Origin: Heliocidaris erythrogramma
Lineage: Eukaryota; Echinodermata; Echinoidea; Camarodonta; Echinometridae
Assembly (NCBI GenBank): GCA_025617745.1
Contig: CM046856.1
Location: 42,771,049-42,835,048 of the forward strand
Reading direction: 5' to 3'
DNA: 64,000 nucleotides
The position numbers were made by a program, and so were the translations under genes. Below are positions 23,601 to 32,006 of this stretch, one piece after another (the first letter of the stretch is position 1; every line of letters starts with the position of its first letter). The notes beneath the pieces were generated by a model. The model was not told the origin of the DNA. It did no database searches and worked only from the letters and a program-made list of their open reading frames with translations.

Positions 23601-26600
23601 AATTTAGGCAATTTCTGAAATATGTAGATCATCAGAGATGACAATATATGCCATAAACACAAGTAGCTTATTGCATAACAGAATGATACTTTAGCTGGAA
23701 TCACCATTTGCAGGTAGGTACTCAAAAGTGAGAATAGGTTGTGAGCCAATATATTGATGTAACGTTGCAAAAAAATGGTATTTCTCCTTGCTGCCCACGT
23801 CTAGTTCTTGAAATGAATAGATTGATGAATTTGCTTTTCCTTCTGAAATTGTTTAAGTAGTATTTCTTGTTCACTGATGTGTTCTAACAAACAATCATGC
23901 ATGTACAATTAAACTCTATCTAAAAATATGTTACTTTGTAAAAGAAAATATTTATATTGAAAGTGATGTTTTTGCCAATTCTAATCTTAAGACTTATTTG
24001 TGTACAATATTTTTGACAAACCATATTCCCTGCTGTTTCAAAAGGCATCATAACACTAAAAATAGTTTTTTTAATAATGACTAATTGAAGAGATTGAATT
24101 GAATTGACTTAGTCACTTGTCATTGTATAACATGACTCCTTCTTCCATCGGTTAAGAATTTCAAAGGACAGTTCACAACAAAACTATACATCACAGTGAG
24201 GTGTGCAAGGAGGAGGCCTTTTGATATTTATCTTCAAATCTCTTGTTATTTTGTTGATACAGGTTGGGCTATTGGGTCTCTGGACCTGATTGGGAACCCT
24301 GCTGGTTTCCTACGAAGTGTCCGTACGGGACTCTTTGACACGGTCTACCTGCCCTATGAAGGACTCACCAGGGGACCCAGTGCCTTCGTATCGGGCGTGG
24401 CATCAGGAATGTCATCCTTAGTGCGCCATCTATCAGCTGGTAAGCATAAGGTCCTTGCCATACAACAATACAGTGAAAAAAATTTAGCGAACACCTGTGT
24501 GAAAAGGTCAAATGGTCACCTGTCTAGAAATTGTCTAACAAAGAGCATTTTCATGTTCCCTTGAGTGGTCTTTATACACAGGTTTGAAGTCTTTGAGCAG
24601 ACACAACTGTTCCTCTGTACTGCAGATTGAGATACATGTACAGGTGTTATTTATTTCAAGACACACATGCAGACCATTGTTATATGTACATGCAGTGCTG
24701 CAGAAATAGTATAATAATGATGATAATGATCATTATGTTTACATGTTTACATTGCTCAAGCCCATTACTACTGTTTTTAGGCTTTTACAAAGATTATTAG
24801 TACATTATACTCTACATAAAAATAGCATTTTAGCACACAATCTGTTCAAGTATTCATGCCTATGTCACTTTAATATTTGAAGCATTTGAATCTCTACATG
24901 GATGATGTATAAGATATAAATATCTCAGTAATCGTGAATACTCTATATTTGGATAGTACAATTCCCATACTGGAATCCTTATTGTGATGCAACATAATTA
25001 CTCTTTAACTGTCCTTGTCAACTAATGACCGACTCCAAAAGAATTATAGAATAGTGATGTTCTCTAATATTGTGATTTTCGTGTAGGCACGCTCACATCC
25101 ATTACAAAGTTTGCCTCCAGCATGTCCCGCAACCTCGATCGACTCTCGCTAGATGCCGATCACGTGGCAAGGCGGGAGGAAGAGAGGCGTCGGGTTCCCG
25201 AGGGAATGTCGTCTGCTATCGTCCAAGGACTCAGTAGCTTTGGAATTAGCTTGCTAGGTAAGCTGCATATTTATTCAATATTTATTTGTTTATATGTTTG
25301 TTTTTATTCATTCATTTTGTTATTTGTTTCAATTTTGAATTTTCAATTGCAATTTCATTTCATTTGTTTCATCATATAAAAACTGCATTTGATTATGTGG
25401 GCATTGCTGCCATTTCCAATAATTTGTCAGTTTATTTTATTTGTTTATTTTTTATTATTTATCTACGTATCTATTTCTATTATCTATCTGTCTATTCATT
25501 CATTCATTCATTCATTCAATTTCGAGCAACAGCATAAAACAATAACAATCATATAACAATATTGAAACTTGAATATCAAGCACAACAACCAATGCCAGGA
25601 GATATCTGGGAGCTTTGAAATCAGTTTGCTAGTTGAGCTAGAGATGAAATGGCTTTATATATGCCATCCATAGACAAACCTGTCTATAAAGGCCGCTGCA
25701 AACCTGTGGGAAACAGCAACAGTGACTACTATACCTGTAAAGATGGCTAGTAAACAGGACTGTTGAGCAATGAATAGAAACATGGAGACAGATTCTTTTT
25801 TTTTTTTTCATGAATGTGAAAATATATGTAAGAATGGTAAGACAAGATAGAATGAAATTAATTAATTGCAGTTATTGAACGATTGAATCAAAGATGATGA
25901 TTTCTTTCTTCATAATAATGTACACTATGACTTAAATCTTACAGGCGTGATATGACTCGACATGAAATTTTCACAGATATCATGTATCCTGCTAGAAATT
26001 ATATGACTGAAAACATCTCAAAAATATTTGTCTTGATTGTTTTTCATTACTTGTCCTCCCAGGAGCCATAGCTGGACTGGCGGACCAACCACTGAGAAGC
26101 TTCCAAGAGATGAGCTCCGACCCGTCAACGTCCTCCTCCCCTTCGCAGCGTGCCAGAGGTGTGATATCGGGTGTGGGCAAGGGGCTGGTGGGGGCGGTGG
26201 TCAAACCTCTGGGCGGGGCCGCTGAACTGGTGGCCCAAACAGGACAAGGTAGGTGCTATAGTCTGATCTCGGGATGCCAAGGATGTTTACAACAAATGTA
26301 GTAGAGGCTTCTATGCAAATTAATCCATTTTCAGTAGATTTATTTTCCACATTTGAAATAGAATTGCATCATATGGACAAATTAGAAAAGCAGTTCCATG
26401 AGGTTGGGGCGTGGTGGCTAAGCATCTTGGCCTTTTGAGGTAAATCTCAAAACACTTGTTAAGTTTAGTTTTATATTTAATGATGGGATAAAGACAAATC
26501 TAGTCCTTTGATGAGAACAGAGATACACACAATTTTTGTCAAGGGTTTAAGAGATTTACTTGAAGCGTACCTTTGTCTCTCTTCTTGAAAACTCTTAAGA

Positions 26601-29600
26601 ATTTCAGTCCTTAGATACGATACAGTGCTTACTCAGTAGGAATACCCCCTCCCACCTCCCTCTCCCAAGATACTGAGCAAGTAATATGCAGGCTTGAAAA
26701 TCAAGATGCTTATGTGATTATAAAATGTCTTTCAGGAAGCATTTAGAGATTTCATTTAAGTTTCTAATGCCCTGAGGTCTATGTTTGTTGACTAGATTTT
26801 TGCTTCTCAGAATCAGAAATTTATATCCTGACAGAAAACATTAATCTAGATTTCAAATTAAAGTGTGAAGTTCATCCAATTCACAACATATTTCTAAAAT
26901 CTTAATAGCAAGTGACGTCCAGATATTCCAGATATGTACTGGAGGTATGAGTCAATTATGTGTTTCAATTTTGAGTGTATTGTTAAGCAAAAAAAAATAC
27001 TTTGAATATCGTTATGGGGAAAGCCAGATGGGCAATTTCGATGTGGATGATGTTTCGGAGAAGCTTTACCCCGCTTCGGGACCATCAGTATCAAAATGTT
27101 CATGAATTCATAGTTTACAGTTTATAAAAAAATATGCTGTAACATACTAAAAAATAAAAACATGGTCAACAGATTTTCAAGAAGTTGTTAACTTCAGTTC
27201 AATTTCATTGTATTGGTGAAATACACAAAACGAAAGAAACTGAAAAATTCAAATGTTTGTGGTTTTATTATGGTGAGATGATTAATGACTTTGGCTAGAC
27301 TAAAGTACAGTGTAACTATTAAGATTGGTAAAAGGATGCATGACTAAATAAAGGGATTTAGCACCATTGATAGGTAAGGTTTGTTCCTTTAAAATCTACC
27401 TGTTGATGAAGTTTCACTATCAGTAATAACACTGATATTGTTGGTAATGTGTGGTGCAGCTTTTGTGCATTATTAAGAAATAACCCTCAGAATCTTGTTA
27501 ATTTGTCAAATGAATGTTTACACTGTATTCCGTTATATTTTTAGAATTATCCATTTCCACTTTATTTTGTTGAATAGTAAATAACTCCAAAAGTCTCTTA
27601 ATTTGTAAAATTACTGTTTTTATTGTACTCAAATAGCCTTTTTTAATCATCCATTTCAGTTTTATTTTGTGCTGTATGTACTTTGTTTATTCATGCATCT
27701 GTTTTAATTCATACAGATTTATTTTAGATCCTTTGTGAAAAATGATAGATTAACGTCATATCTTTTATCATTGAATATGTGTTTTGTAAACAAAAGTTTT
27801 AAAGACATTGCACTTTTTGGACATATATATTTAGATGTGTGTATATTTTATCTTTATTTTTTATCCCAATGTTTTAATTTGAATAGTGTTTGAGATCTTA
27901 TCTGGATTTATTTTGTATTCATTCACATGTAGGTTGTGATTTAGTGTGTTTATTTTAGTTTATAATTTGTTCAAAGAATTTTGGTGTAATTTTGTATGAT
28001 TATTGATATACTGATATATTTGTATTTATGTGCTGGTAAATTCATCAGTATATAATGGTAGGCATTTTTATGGTCTCTCCTTTTGCCGAATTGCGCAATA
28101 ATCTATTTTGAAATATATGGGGGAAATACATGTATATTCAAAGGAAATGAGTCTTTGGCATCTTAACAGAGGACTTTATACTGTGTTTCCCTAATCCATT
28201 TGATAGACACACATGATGTAGCATGAACTTTGTAGCGTGAACTTTGTAATATAGTTATTTATAGAGGAGGCACAATGGCTCAATGGTATAGCAATGGTCT
28301 CACGATTGGGAGGACCAGGGTTTGAATCCAAGTGGATGCCCGAATGGCCTATAGTAAGGCATATTACCAAAGTCCATTGGAGAGAACTTAAAGCTGTTGG
28401 TCCCCTGGTAGCTTACTTAGAAGCATAAACACGCATTCCTAGTAGGCGGGTAAAACCAACCATCAAACCAACCATCAAATCAATATATCGTTAGTTTATC
28501 TTCCTCTCCACAACATGTCAAGTACAATATTAAATACAGTCAAACCTGCTTTAGTGACCACCTGTCTATAAAGACCATATTTGTTTCTCATGCAAAGTGT
28601 TTCTCATATAAACATGCCTTAAAGGAACCTGGACATAAAGAACACCTGCTCATAAAGACCGCTTTTCTTGTCTCCCTTGAGCGGTCTGTATATACAGGTT
28701 TCACTGTAGTACATTTAGATCTATGTTAGAAGATCCTGTCAGCATTGCTTTTGGTGTGAAGTACCTCTATCTCAAATTTCACTTCTTCACCCTTTGCTTT
28801 CAAACCTTATATTTTTAGGAATTCTCCATGGGACAGGACTTGCAGAGAAACTGACACCGCTTGGACAACAGTACAGTGAGATGAGAAGCATGGCCACAAA
28901 CGCCAGACTCAAATATGAATGGTAGGGACCAAGGAAGGTGATAGGTCATCTAATCCAAGCCTATTTCATGTGGATATAGGGTTAGAGTTTGGGTTGCATT
29001 TCATGTAGATATTGGGTTGCGATTAGGTTTATGATAGGTTTTGGGTTAGGTATGATGTGGGTCTCGGGTTGGATTTAGGAATGGTATGGACTTCCTTGAT
29101 TGCCGATATAGGCCAAAGTCCACACATGAAGGAAGTTTATTTTAACCCATTGTTGAAATGCCATTAAGCATAATGTGTCCTCTAGTTCTAGTTCATGTTG
29201 GAGGTTAAGAACATGGTTTTAAATTTAAAACTCCTTCATGAAATCAGACCATAGCGTCAGTCAGAGCTTATGTTCCAATTGGGTCTAGGATGGGTTAAGG
29301 GTTAGGTATAATTTTGGGTCCATGGTGAATGTCGGAATTTAATGTCAACTAGAGTTAGTCTCAAGAGATTCTCGTGAAAGTTGCACCATTTAATGTGTAA
29401 AATGTCAAGTGAAGGAACACTGAAATATTGTGTTGGTTAAGACTTTCGCCTTGAATAAATATAGTGATAGAATAGTTTTTACATAATGCATTGTGCCTTT
29501 GAAAAATGTATCTGTGTACCTTGTGAAAGGAAGGGGTGGGGGGGGGGAGGAAATGTAAAAATATTACACTGCTTGCAGGAAGACCTTAGCTCTTTGCTTG

Positions 29601-32006
29601 TACTTGTATGTATGTACACATTAACATTGGCTTAGACAATGACTTCTACTAAGAGTTCTTTTACTGCAAAATAAATGCCAGACATATTATTATTAGTGGT
29701 GCATACAAGAGGACGCATGTGCTTATCAGTATTCATCTGTTTTTATTTGTAGGAAGATGCTACGTACCCTTCCAACTTCTGAAATCCTGTATCATGTGGA
29801 CATCACATCAACGACTGTCCAAGGCCTGCAGCGTGGGGGCGCCCTACTCCTCACCCCGGAAGTACTGTACGTTGTGAGCTCCAGCGAGGACATGCAGCAG
29901 CTGACCCTGCCCCTGTGTGACATCGAGTGTCGACCAGTCAGATTCAGTGAGAAAGGGTTAAAGGTCGTGGTCAAAAGTCCAGCAGCCGTCATGAAAGACA
30001 AGGTAAAACTGGATGATTCTCGACTGCGCACATTCATGTTGATTTGTTTTAAATTTTGATTGAACCAGAATAAAAAGCCTATAATTACATGTTAATTGAC
30101 CTCTTTGACATTTGACCTTGCACCTTATAACCCAAAAGTCTAGTCATATTATCTCCTAGTCATGAATACAAAATAGTTGAGATATGGTGATAACGAAAGG
30201 TAAAATAAGTTCAGTTGATGGCTCAAACCTTGAAATATTGTCACCGTGATAACCAGAACAAAGAGCCTCTAATTACATGTACATAGACCTCTTTGATGTT
30301 TGACCTTACACCTCATATACCCAAATGTCTGATCACTTTATCTCCTCTAGTCATGAATACAAAATAGTTGAGATATGGTGATAACAAATGTAAAAAAAAC
30401 ATTAATTTCACATATAGCCTGTATGACCTGTCACCTTTGACCTATGTGAACAAAAATCTAATCAGTTCGTCTCACTATGATGATGCATACTACTTCCAAG
30501 TTTGAAGTTAATTATGGCTCTTGAGATATCACGTTAAGGCTAAAACCTGCAGAACTGACCTCTATGACCTTTGACCTTTGACCTACATATCCCAAAATCT
30601 AATCAGATTGTCTTTCTATGGTGATACATACTATTACCAAGTTTGAAGTTCATACCTCATATGGTTCTCGAAATATCGCGTTAACAAGGCTAACACCTGA
30701 AATTTCAGATATTGGCCTCTGAGACCTTGACCTTTGACCAACATACCCCAAAATCTAATCGGATCGTCTTCTTATGGTGATACATAATAGCACCAAGTTT
30801 GAAATTCATACCTCATGTGGTTCTTTAGTTATCACTAGAACGAGAAAGCGGGACGGTCGGACTGACGGACAACCCGAAAACATAATGCCTCCAGCACCAC
30901 CTTCGGTGGGCAGAGGCATAAAAATAATTCCACAGTAAGGTGGTGTTTTGATACTTAAACCTTGAAGTGATAATCCCTTTCAGCAGCTCCTTGAAGCTAT
31001 CGTGGGATGATTTAAATGCTGTGTGTTGGTTAGAGGTGTGCCATGGTGAAGAAAATGAATGCATTTTTCATGTATATACAGTTAAATGTGAAAGTGTTCC
31101 GTTTTATTAGGTAGTAGTATTAATTGTTACTGATTTGTAGAAATTCTTACCAACACCCCATCGGGCAATTAGTCACTCTTATGATTGCATTTTAAGGAAG
31201 AAAGGTAACTGGGTGTTCAGTTTTGTACTTGAACTTCACATAGTATGCTGGGAAAGAGGAATGAAATTTTGAGGATTGGACACGAAATCTAATTTTCGTT
31301 ATTTATGGTAAAAGCAATTGTGTCTGGAGGCCATATCACTGGATTATTCCAGCTGCTGTAACTGTGTCTTTCAGCAAGATATTCTTCTTCATTTGCCACC
31401 CTTTACCCAGGTGTAGTAAATGAGTACTTGGTAGGAAGAAACTATTGGAATGCTGTATCACTTTATGACAGCTCATCTAAATTGGGGTTAGTGAAGGAAA
31501 ATCTAGCTATTCTAAGTCCTAACACACAGGACACCCAGGGATCCCACGTTCATGGAAAAACCTGGAAAGTCATGGAATAGCGTTCTCAAATCTTTGTAGG
31601 AACCTTGAAACCTTTGGTATTCTTTGGCTAATTTTGCCACCACCCACAGCATGGAAGGGGTTGAAAAGATAGATAACAAATTGATATCTTAATATTTCTT
31701 CAGAGCCCTCCAACAGCGGACCGGGTTGCAGACTACGTTGCTGCGACCTCTGACACCTCCGGTCACGAGGACGAACCGACCCCCAGTTCGGACAGCCCGT
31801 CGGAAGCCTCGGGTCAAGGGTCACAAGAAGTCCAGCGCTCGTACCAGTACACCATGCAGACGGCTCATAGGGAGACCTTCCTAGCGATGTACTGCGTGGC
31901 CAAGAACAGGCTGGATGGAGTTGGGTTCTGTTACGACGAGGTGGACAACATAGAGTACAGACAATGGCAGATGGCCGCAGAGAAGGCGAAAGTGGCCGAG
32001 ATGTAG
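5395..32006 (+). CDS. VPS13B: VPS13B-type lipid transfer/tethering protein, C-terminal part (15 exons)
   Basis: Joined exons: 5395-5644, 7093-7278, 9257-9391, 9850-10086, 10746-10935, 11867-12303, 13209-13364, 20776-21125, 21943-22190, 24263-24439, 25087-25257, 26063-26248, 28819-28921, 29753-30002, 31704-32006. All have AG acceptors and GT donors, and phases agree across every junction. The result is 1,125 residues plus stop; the start lies outside the window. Identity rests on C-terminal blocks typical of VPS13B: LPYEGLTRGP, FVSGV, NLDRLSLD, GISLLGAIAG, RGVISGVGKG and GGAAELV. Family knowledge: VPS13 proteins are long lipid-transfer proteins at membrane contacts, and VPS13B acts at the Golgi/endosome. 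Residues about 1-530 here should be adaptor-binding (SHR-BD) sequence, about 740-910 the conserved C-terminal region, and about 940-1045 a PH-like domain; these limits are inferred. At least six introns carry recognisable mobile elements. Confidence 0.93.
5645..7092. other. Intron; one unexplained - strand open frame
   Basis: No repeat recognised with confidence. On the - strand 6366-6022 is open for 114 codons (first ATG near 6354) and reads as a K/N/F-rich product with two cysteines in CFGCKQ. It has no visible partner exons and was not recognised; it may be a transposon scrap or chance. Confidence 0.4.
7093..7278 (+). CDS. VPS13B: VPS13B-type exon 2 of window
   Basis: 62 codons, phase 0 at both ends. 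The acceptor is TTTAATCCCCAG. The donor GTGATT is weaker than the others, but the frame continues correctly into the next exon. Contains LSLSHEGEDYVYNELV. Confidence 0.85.
7751..8460 (+). repeat. 54-bp minisatellite, 13 units
   Basis: Direct repeats with exact 54-bp spacing start at 7751, 7805, 7859 and so on to 8399, with a partial unit at 8453. Each holds ATTAATCCTC, CCCCAGGAAACAGCCATC and GCACATGTACATTACAA. Units differ in a few positions: CGAACC versus CGGACC, and ATCAAG versus ACCTAG or ACCAAG. Because 54 is a multiple of three, long open frames appear on both strands (18-residue periodic peptides); these are artefacts. It lies in an intron of the VPS13B-type gene. Confidence 0.97.
8600..8710 (+). 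mobile_element. pogo/Tigger-like MITE remnant
   Basis: Contains TGGAACCTCAACGTAAAG, then ACAACAAGGTAAT and TTTGCCAGTTCCACTTC. The same words occur at 42672-42806 and, more divergent, at 35026-35185. Words of the type CAGTGAAACCTCGTTATAAC are typical of pogo/Tigger termini in animals; the assignment is by that resemblance only. Confidence 0.5.
9257..9391 (+). CDS. VPS13B: VPS13B-type exon 3 of window
   Basis: 45 codons, phase 0 at both ends; acceptor TTTGTTTCAG, donor GTAAGA. Contains LTLRPRFVFRNNS, a block characteristic of the VPS13 adaptor-binding region. Confidence 0.9.
9850..10086 (+). CDS. VPS13B: VPS13B-type exon 4 of window
   Basis: 79 codons, phase 0 at both ends. The acceptor has a strong T-rich tract ending in TTTTTTCAG; the donor is GTGAGT. 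Begins VSIQANTLQPIPLP and ends CFPRVPISVP, as expected for the VPS13 adaptor-binding region. Confidence 0.9.
10112..10262 (+). mobile_element. Short palindromic MITE (ACAGTCAAACCTG family)
   Basis: Begins TACAGTCAAACCTGC and ends ACAGGTTTCACTGCC, imperfect inverted ends about 150 bp apart. The inside repeats AAAGACCAC and TGTATA-like words. A fuller relative is at 28531-28712, and scraps lie at about 11775-11840, 24463-24580 and 25676-25720, all in introns of the same gene. Confidence 0.65.
10746..10935 (+). CDS. VPS13B: VPS13B-type exon 5 of window
   Basis: 63 codons plus one base. The acceptor is CTCTACACAG and the donor GTAAGA. The trailing G pairs with AA of the next exon to make a Glu codon. 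Contains VTYVTFDTDPSPKVLIINR and CPFPIHVGH. Confidence 0.9.
11508..11682. mobile_element. Foldback MITE with perfect 24-bp ends
   Basis: The left end CAGGGGGGTGTTTCATAAAG and the right end CTTTATGAAACACCCCCCTG are perfect reverse complements, extending four more bases inwards. Complementarity continues imperfectly inside (TCGTAAGTTACG against TCGTAACTTTAC). 175 bp, non-coding, in a VPS13B-type intron. Confidence 0.85.
11867..12303 (+). CDS. VPS13B: VPS13B-type exon 6 of window
   Basis: The longest exon here: 2 bases, then 145 codons, phase 0 at the end (donor GTAAGA). The acceptor is CAACTACAG. Contains an acidic ALDIEEE start, VHKFHFAVAKPPG, and SGGYLLIATECVGTLIHIF. Part of the region leading out of the adaptor-binding domain. 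Confidence 0.9.
12850..13125 (-). mobile_element. tRNA-derived SINE
   Basis: Read on the - strand it starts near 13125 with a tRNA-like head: a weak A-box TTAGTGGTTTAATC, ACTTGACTGGGAATGC, and a good B-box GGTTCGAACCC (about 13080-13090). It ends at 12850-12885 with GGCGCTATATAAAAAATAGC followed by an A/T trinucleotide tail. The end GGCGCTATATA plus ATT repeats matches the LINE at 58493-59785. The element sits inside a TAAA/TGAA-type microsatellite (12765-12850 and 13125-13190). Confidence 0.75.
13209..13364 (+). CDS. VPS13B: VPS13B-type exon 7 of window
   Basis: 52 codons, phase 0 at both ends. The acceptor CTTGTCTCCAG has a very short pyrimidine tract because A/G-rich microsatellite lies directly upstream. 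The donor is GTCAGT. A DIRS retrotransposon begins only about 20 bp after the donor. The product ends ISFSVKELQ and joins IDNQ of the next exon. Skipping it would keep the frame. Confidence 0.9.
13403..13553 (+). repeat. DIRS left inverted terminal repeat
   Basis: 151 bp from ATATACCTACCTATTATGCC to CATCTTCCTCTTT; near-perfect reverse complement of 19250-19400. An outer extension of about 19 bp (13384-13402, ATTTACTGCAATAAATC) is specific to this side. Confidence 0.95.
13973..15542 (+). pseudogene. DIRS gag-like ORF1, frameshifted
   Basis: Opens at ATG 13973 (MNSEEEAARSRR) and is open to 14254. The frame then changes, and a longer frame runs 14238-15542, just before a G run at about 14286, so one frame break lies near 14240-14290. 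The product is Ser/Pro/Ala-rich with a basic patch PAKKKAKKKA (about 14872-14901), as in DIRS gag-like proteins, which have no conserved enzymatic motif. Assignment is by position upstream of RT. Confidence 0.7.
15500..16260 (+). repeat. Degenerate second copy of the DIRS gag segment
   Basis: Parallels about 14667-15440 at a spacing of roughly 820-835 bp. Paired words: CCCATGGCT..TGCATCT at 14667 and 15500; GAGCGTCCCTC after 15600 against GAACGTCCCTC near 14763; TTTTAGTCAACCCGCGCGCA near 15372 and 16194. The second copy has stops and shifts, so it is a decayed internal duplication. Confidence 0.85.
16307..18168 (+). pseudogene. DIRS RT / RNase H / methyltransferase-like ORF, frameshifted
   Basis: Three frames must be combined. 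Frame 1 (16307 to about 16850) holds DAYFHFPVL-like and TLPFGL blocks of RT. Frame 2 (about 16850-17000) holds the RT active-site motif YLDD at 16857-16868 and LGFLINWEKSELVPT. Frame 3 (about 17010-18168) holds RNase H with STDAS, LESMAVLL, LTDN and PGRENLFADFLSR, giving all four expected acidic residues. A region from about 17750 (VDLFASVLNHQLP, then FTFPPFQLIPRV) fits the DIRS DAM-like methyltransferase domain. Breaks lie near 16850 and, at a T/G run, near 17000. Stop at 18166-18168. Confidence 0.9.
18188..19028 (+). pseudogene. DIRS tyrosine recombinase, one frame break
   Basis: Begins MSSRRVSTREIF 20 bp after the RT ORF stop and is open to 18778. The frame then changes near 18770 and continues to TAG at 19026-19028. 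Catalytic elements of the family are visible: Arg in ASGQRRSTLHAL, H-x-x-R in RAHDTRS, and a likely nucleophilic Tyr in ISCYLRDI. The N-terminal half (FFLWCKER and STIRGYRS) fits the core-binding domain. This enzyme would integrate the circular DNA intermediate. The break probably inactivates this copy. Confidence 0.88.
19097..19190 (+). repeat. DIRS internal complementary region
   Basis: 19097-19135 is the reverse complement of the left outer end (CATAATAGGTAGG ... TTATTGCAGTAAAT). 19131-19190 is the reverse complement of the right outer end (AATTTGTAAAATCAGC ... ATACCTACCTAT). They overlap at AAT, the trinucleotide at both element ends. This is the template expected for end restoration and circle closure in DIRS replication. 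Confidence 0.93.
19250..19400 (-). repeat. DIRS right inverted terminal repeat
   Basis: Reverse complement of 13403-13553, same length of 151 bp. Followed by a longer outer extension (19401-19445) with the palindrome AAAATCAGTGCTGATTTT. Confidence 0.95.
19446..20209. other. Intron remnant beyond the DIRS element
   Basis: A C-run lies at about 19906-19922. On the - strand 19850-19530 is open for 106 codons (contains ISSFRKWASHNLANALF) without a recognised family; possibly a transposon scrap. Otherwise nothing seen. Confidence 0.4.
20210..20720 (+). mobile_element. Tandem-core element, family 4
   Basis: About 2.7 tandem units of roughly 175 bp, marked by CACCCAAGTTAGGTTGTAAT, AGAGAGTCTTG and GACCTTTGACAT. 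They are followed by TGACGGACGGACGCC and a terminal hairpin, GTCTCGCC ... GGGCGAGAC, at 20690-20718. Its end lies only 55 bp before the acceptor of the next VPS13B-type exon. Confidence 0.75.
20776..21125 (+). CDS. VPS13B: VPS13B-type exon 8 of window
   Basis: 116 codons plus AG, completed by T of the next exon (Ser). The acceptor is GATAACTACAG. It begins IDNQSHDGGGYDFPVIFRG, continuing ELQ of the exon before the DIRS element. The donor GTTGGT is non-ideal; GTAATT four bases further is the alternative, but only 21125 keeps the frame. Confidence 0.9.
21355..21490 (+). mobile_element. LINE C-terminal fragment
   Basis: Translates as RSFAASVPELWNKLPNNIK and then EAPILEQFKGILKTDIF, the typical C-terminal end of CR1/L2/Jockey-like LINE proteins (LWNxLP followed by FKxxLKT). 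No RT core is present upstream, so this is a 5'-truncated scrap in an intron. Confidence 0.8.
21943..22190 (+). CDS. VPS13B: VPS13B-type exon 9 of window
   Basis: One base, 82 codons, one base. Acceptor TTCATTATTAG, donor GTGAGA. Contains LQFQRYETGPIYATHRQL and TLHYTSGALFKAG, strongly VPS13B-like. Confidence 0.93.
22286..22806 (+). mobile_element. Tandem-core element, family 3
   Basis: The hairpin end TATACCCCCGCCAAAC/AAAGTTTGAAGGGGTATA is followed by a GGGCGGTCGGGCGGGC run, then about two and a half units of roughly 185 bp with ATGAAATTTGGTACACAC and AACTACTTCCTCAGTTTT. The far end is TCATCATCTTCAGTG ATATTTCTAGTT. A reversed, longer copy is at 36623-37468. Confidence 0.85.
22982..23301 (+). 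mobile_element. Tandem-core element, family 2, short complete copy
   Basis: Starts with the hairpin end ATGCCTCCGCCCACCGAAGG and ends AATTTAGGCGGAGGCAT. It includes TTATGTTTTCGGGTTGTCCG and a single core unit, making it the simplest version of the family seen at 3433-4465 and 30055-30921. Confidence 0.8.
23302..24262. other. Intron without recognised features
   Basis: AT-rich, with no coding exon or clear repeat seen. Confidence 0.4.
24263..24439 (+). CDS. VPS13B: VPS13B-type exon 10 of window
   Basis: Two bases, 58 codons, one base. The acceptor is TTGTTGATACAG and the donor GTAAGC. Contains IGSLDLIGNPAGFLRS, LPYEGLTRGPSAFVSGVASG and LVRHLSAG. This is the most recognisable VPS13B block in the window. 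Confidence 0.96.
25087..25257 (+). CDS. VPS13B: VPS13B-type exon 11 of window
   Basis: Two bases, 56 codons, one base. Contains TLTSITKFASSMSRNLDRLS, an Arg/Glu-rich stretch, and LSSFGISLLG. Donor GTAAGC. Confidence 0.95.
25258..26062. other. Intron, simple-sequence rich
   Basis: Contains ATTC/TATT tetranucleotide tracts (about 25270-25520) and a fragment of the ACAGTCAAACCTG family near 25676-25720. No exon seen. Confidence 0.5.
26063..26248 (+). CDS. VPS13B: VPS13B-type exon 12 of window
   Basis: Two bases, 61 codons, one base; acceptor TGTCCTCCCAG, donor GTAGGT. Contains AIAGLADQPLRSFQEM, a Ser/Pro linker, then RGVISGVGKGLVGAVV and PLGGAAELVAQTG, all matching the VPS13B C-terminal region. 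Confidence 0.95.
26249..28262. other. Large intron, no recognised features
   Basis: About 2 kb of AT-rich DNA. No exon, tandem array or foldback element stood out. Confidence 0.4.
28263..28500 (+). mobile_element. tRNA-derived SINE
   Basis: The head resembles a tRNA: A-box ATGGCTCAATGGTATAG and B-box GGTTTGAATCC, separated by about 40 bases. The body ends in a short repeat tail, ACCAACCATCAAACC. The acceptor stem does not pair, so it is not a working tRNA gene. Confidence 0.75.
28531..28712 (+). mobile_element. Palindromic MITE, ACAGTCAAACCTG family
   Basis: Left end TACAGTCAAACCTGCTTTAG, right end TATACAGGTTTCACTGTAGT. The inside is dominated by TATAAAGACC-like words. Same family as 10112-10262. 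Confidence 0.75.
28819..28921 (+). CDS. VPS13B: VPS13B-type exon 13 of window
   Basis: Two bases, 33 codons, two bases (TG, completed by G to Trp). The acceptor is TTATATTTTTAG and the donor GTAGGG. Contains GILHGTGLAEKLTPLGQ. Confidence 0.92.
28922..29752. other. Intron
   Basis: Contains degenerate GGGTTAGG-like words around 28975-29060 and a G run near 29538. No gene seen. Confidence 0.4.
29753..30002 (+). CDS. VPS13B: VPS13B-type exon 14 of window (PH-like domain)
   Basis: One base, 83 codons, phase 0 end; acceptor TTTATTTGTAG, donor GTAAAA. The alternating hydrophobic pattern with GGALLLTPEVLYVVSSSED fits the PH-like domain at the VPS13B C terminus. Confidence 0.92.
30055..30921 (-). 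mobile_element. Tandem-core element, family 2, reversed
   Basis: The hairpin end is at 30873-30921 (CCCGAAAACATAATGCC ... GGTGGGCAGAGGCAT), preceded by a GACGGTCGGACTGACGGAC run. Leftwards lie about five diverged units with CCCAAAATCTAATCAG, AAGTTTGAAGTT and GACCTTTGACC. The left limit is approximate. Confidence 0.75.
30922..31703. other. Intron
   Basis: The stretch 31385-31450 (CCCAGGTGTAGTAAATGAGT) resembles 9060-9125 and may belong to another SINE family. Nothing else seen. Confidence 0.4.
31704..32006 (+). CDS. VPS13B: VPS13B-type last coding exon
   Basis: 100 codons plus TAG at 32004-32006. The acceptor is AATATTTCTTCAG. It opens with ADRVADYVAATS (end of the PH-like domain), then a Ser/Glu/Pro-rich linker, then SYQYTMQTAHRETFLAMYC and VAKNRLDGVGF. 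The last part parallels the human tail by memory of the pattern. Confidence 0.93.
   Translation, partial: SPPTADRVADYVAATSDTSGHEDEPTPSSDSPSEASGQGSQEVQRSYQYTMQTAHRETFLAMYCVAKNRLDGVGFCYDEVDNIEYRQWQMAAEKAKVAEM

Noticed and set aside
28263-28340. Functional tRNA gene
   Set aside because: A- and B-boxes are present but the arms do not form a proper cloverleaf, and a SINE body follows.
28975-29060. Interstitial telomere-like GGGTTAGG words
   Set aside because: Words are irregular and interspersed; no run of TTAGGG repeats.
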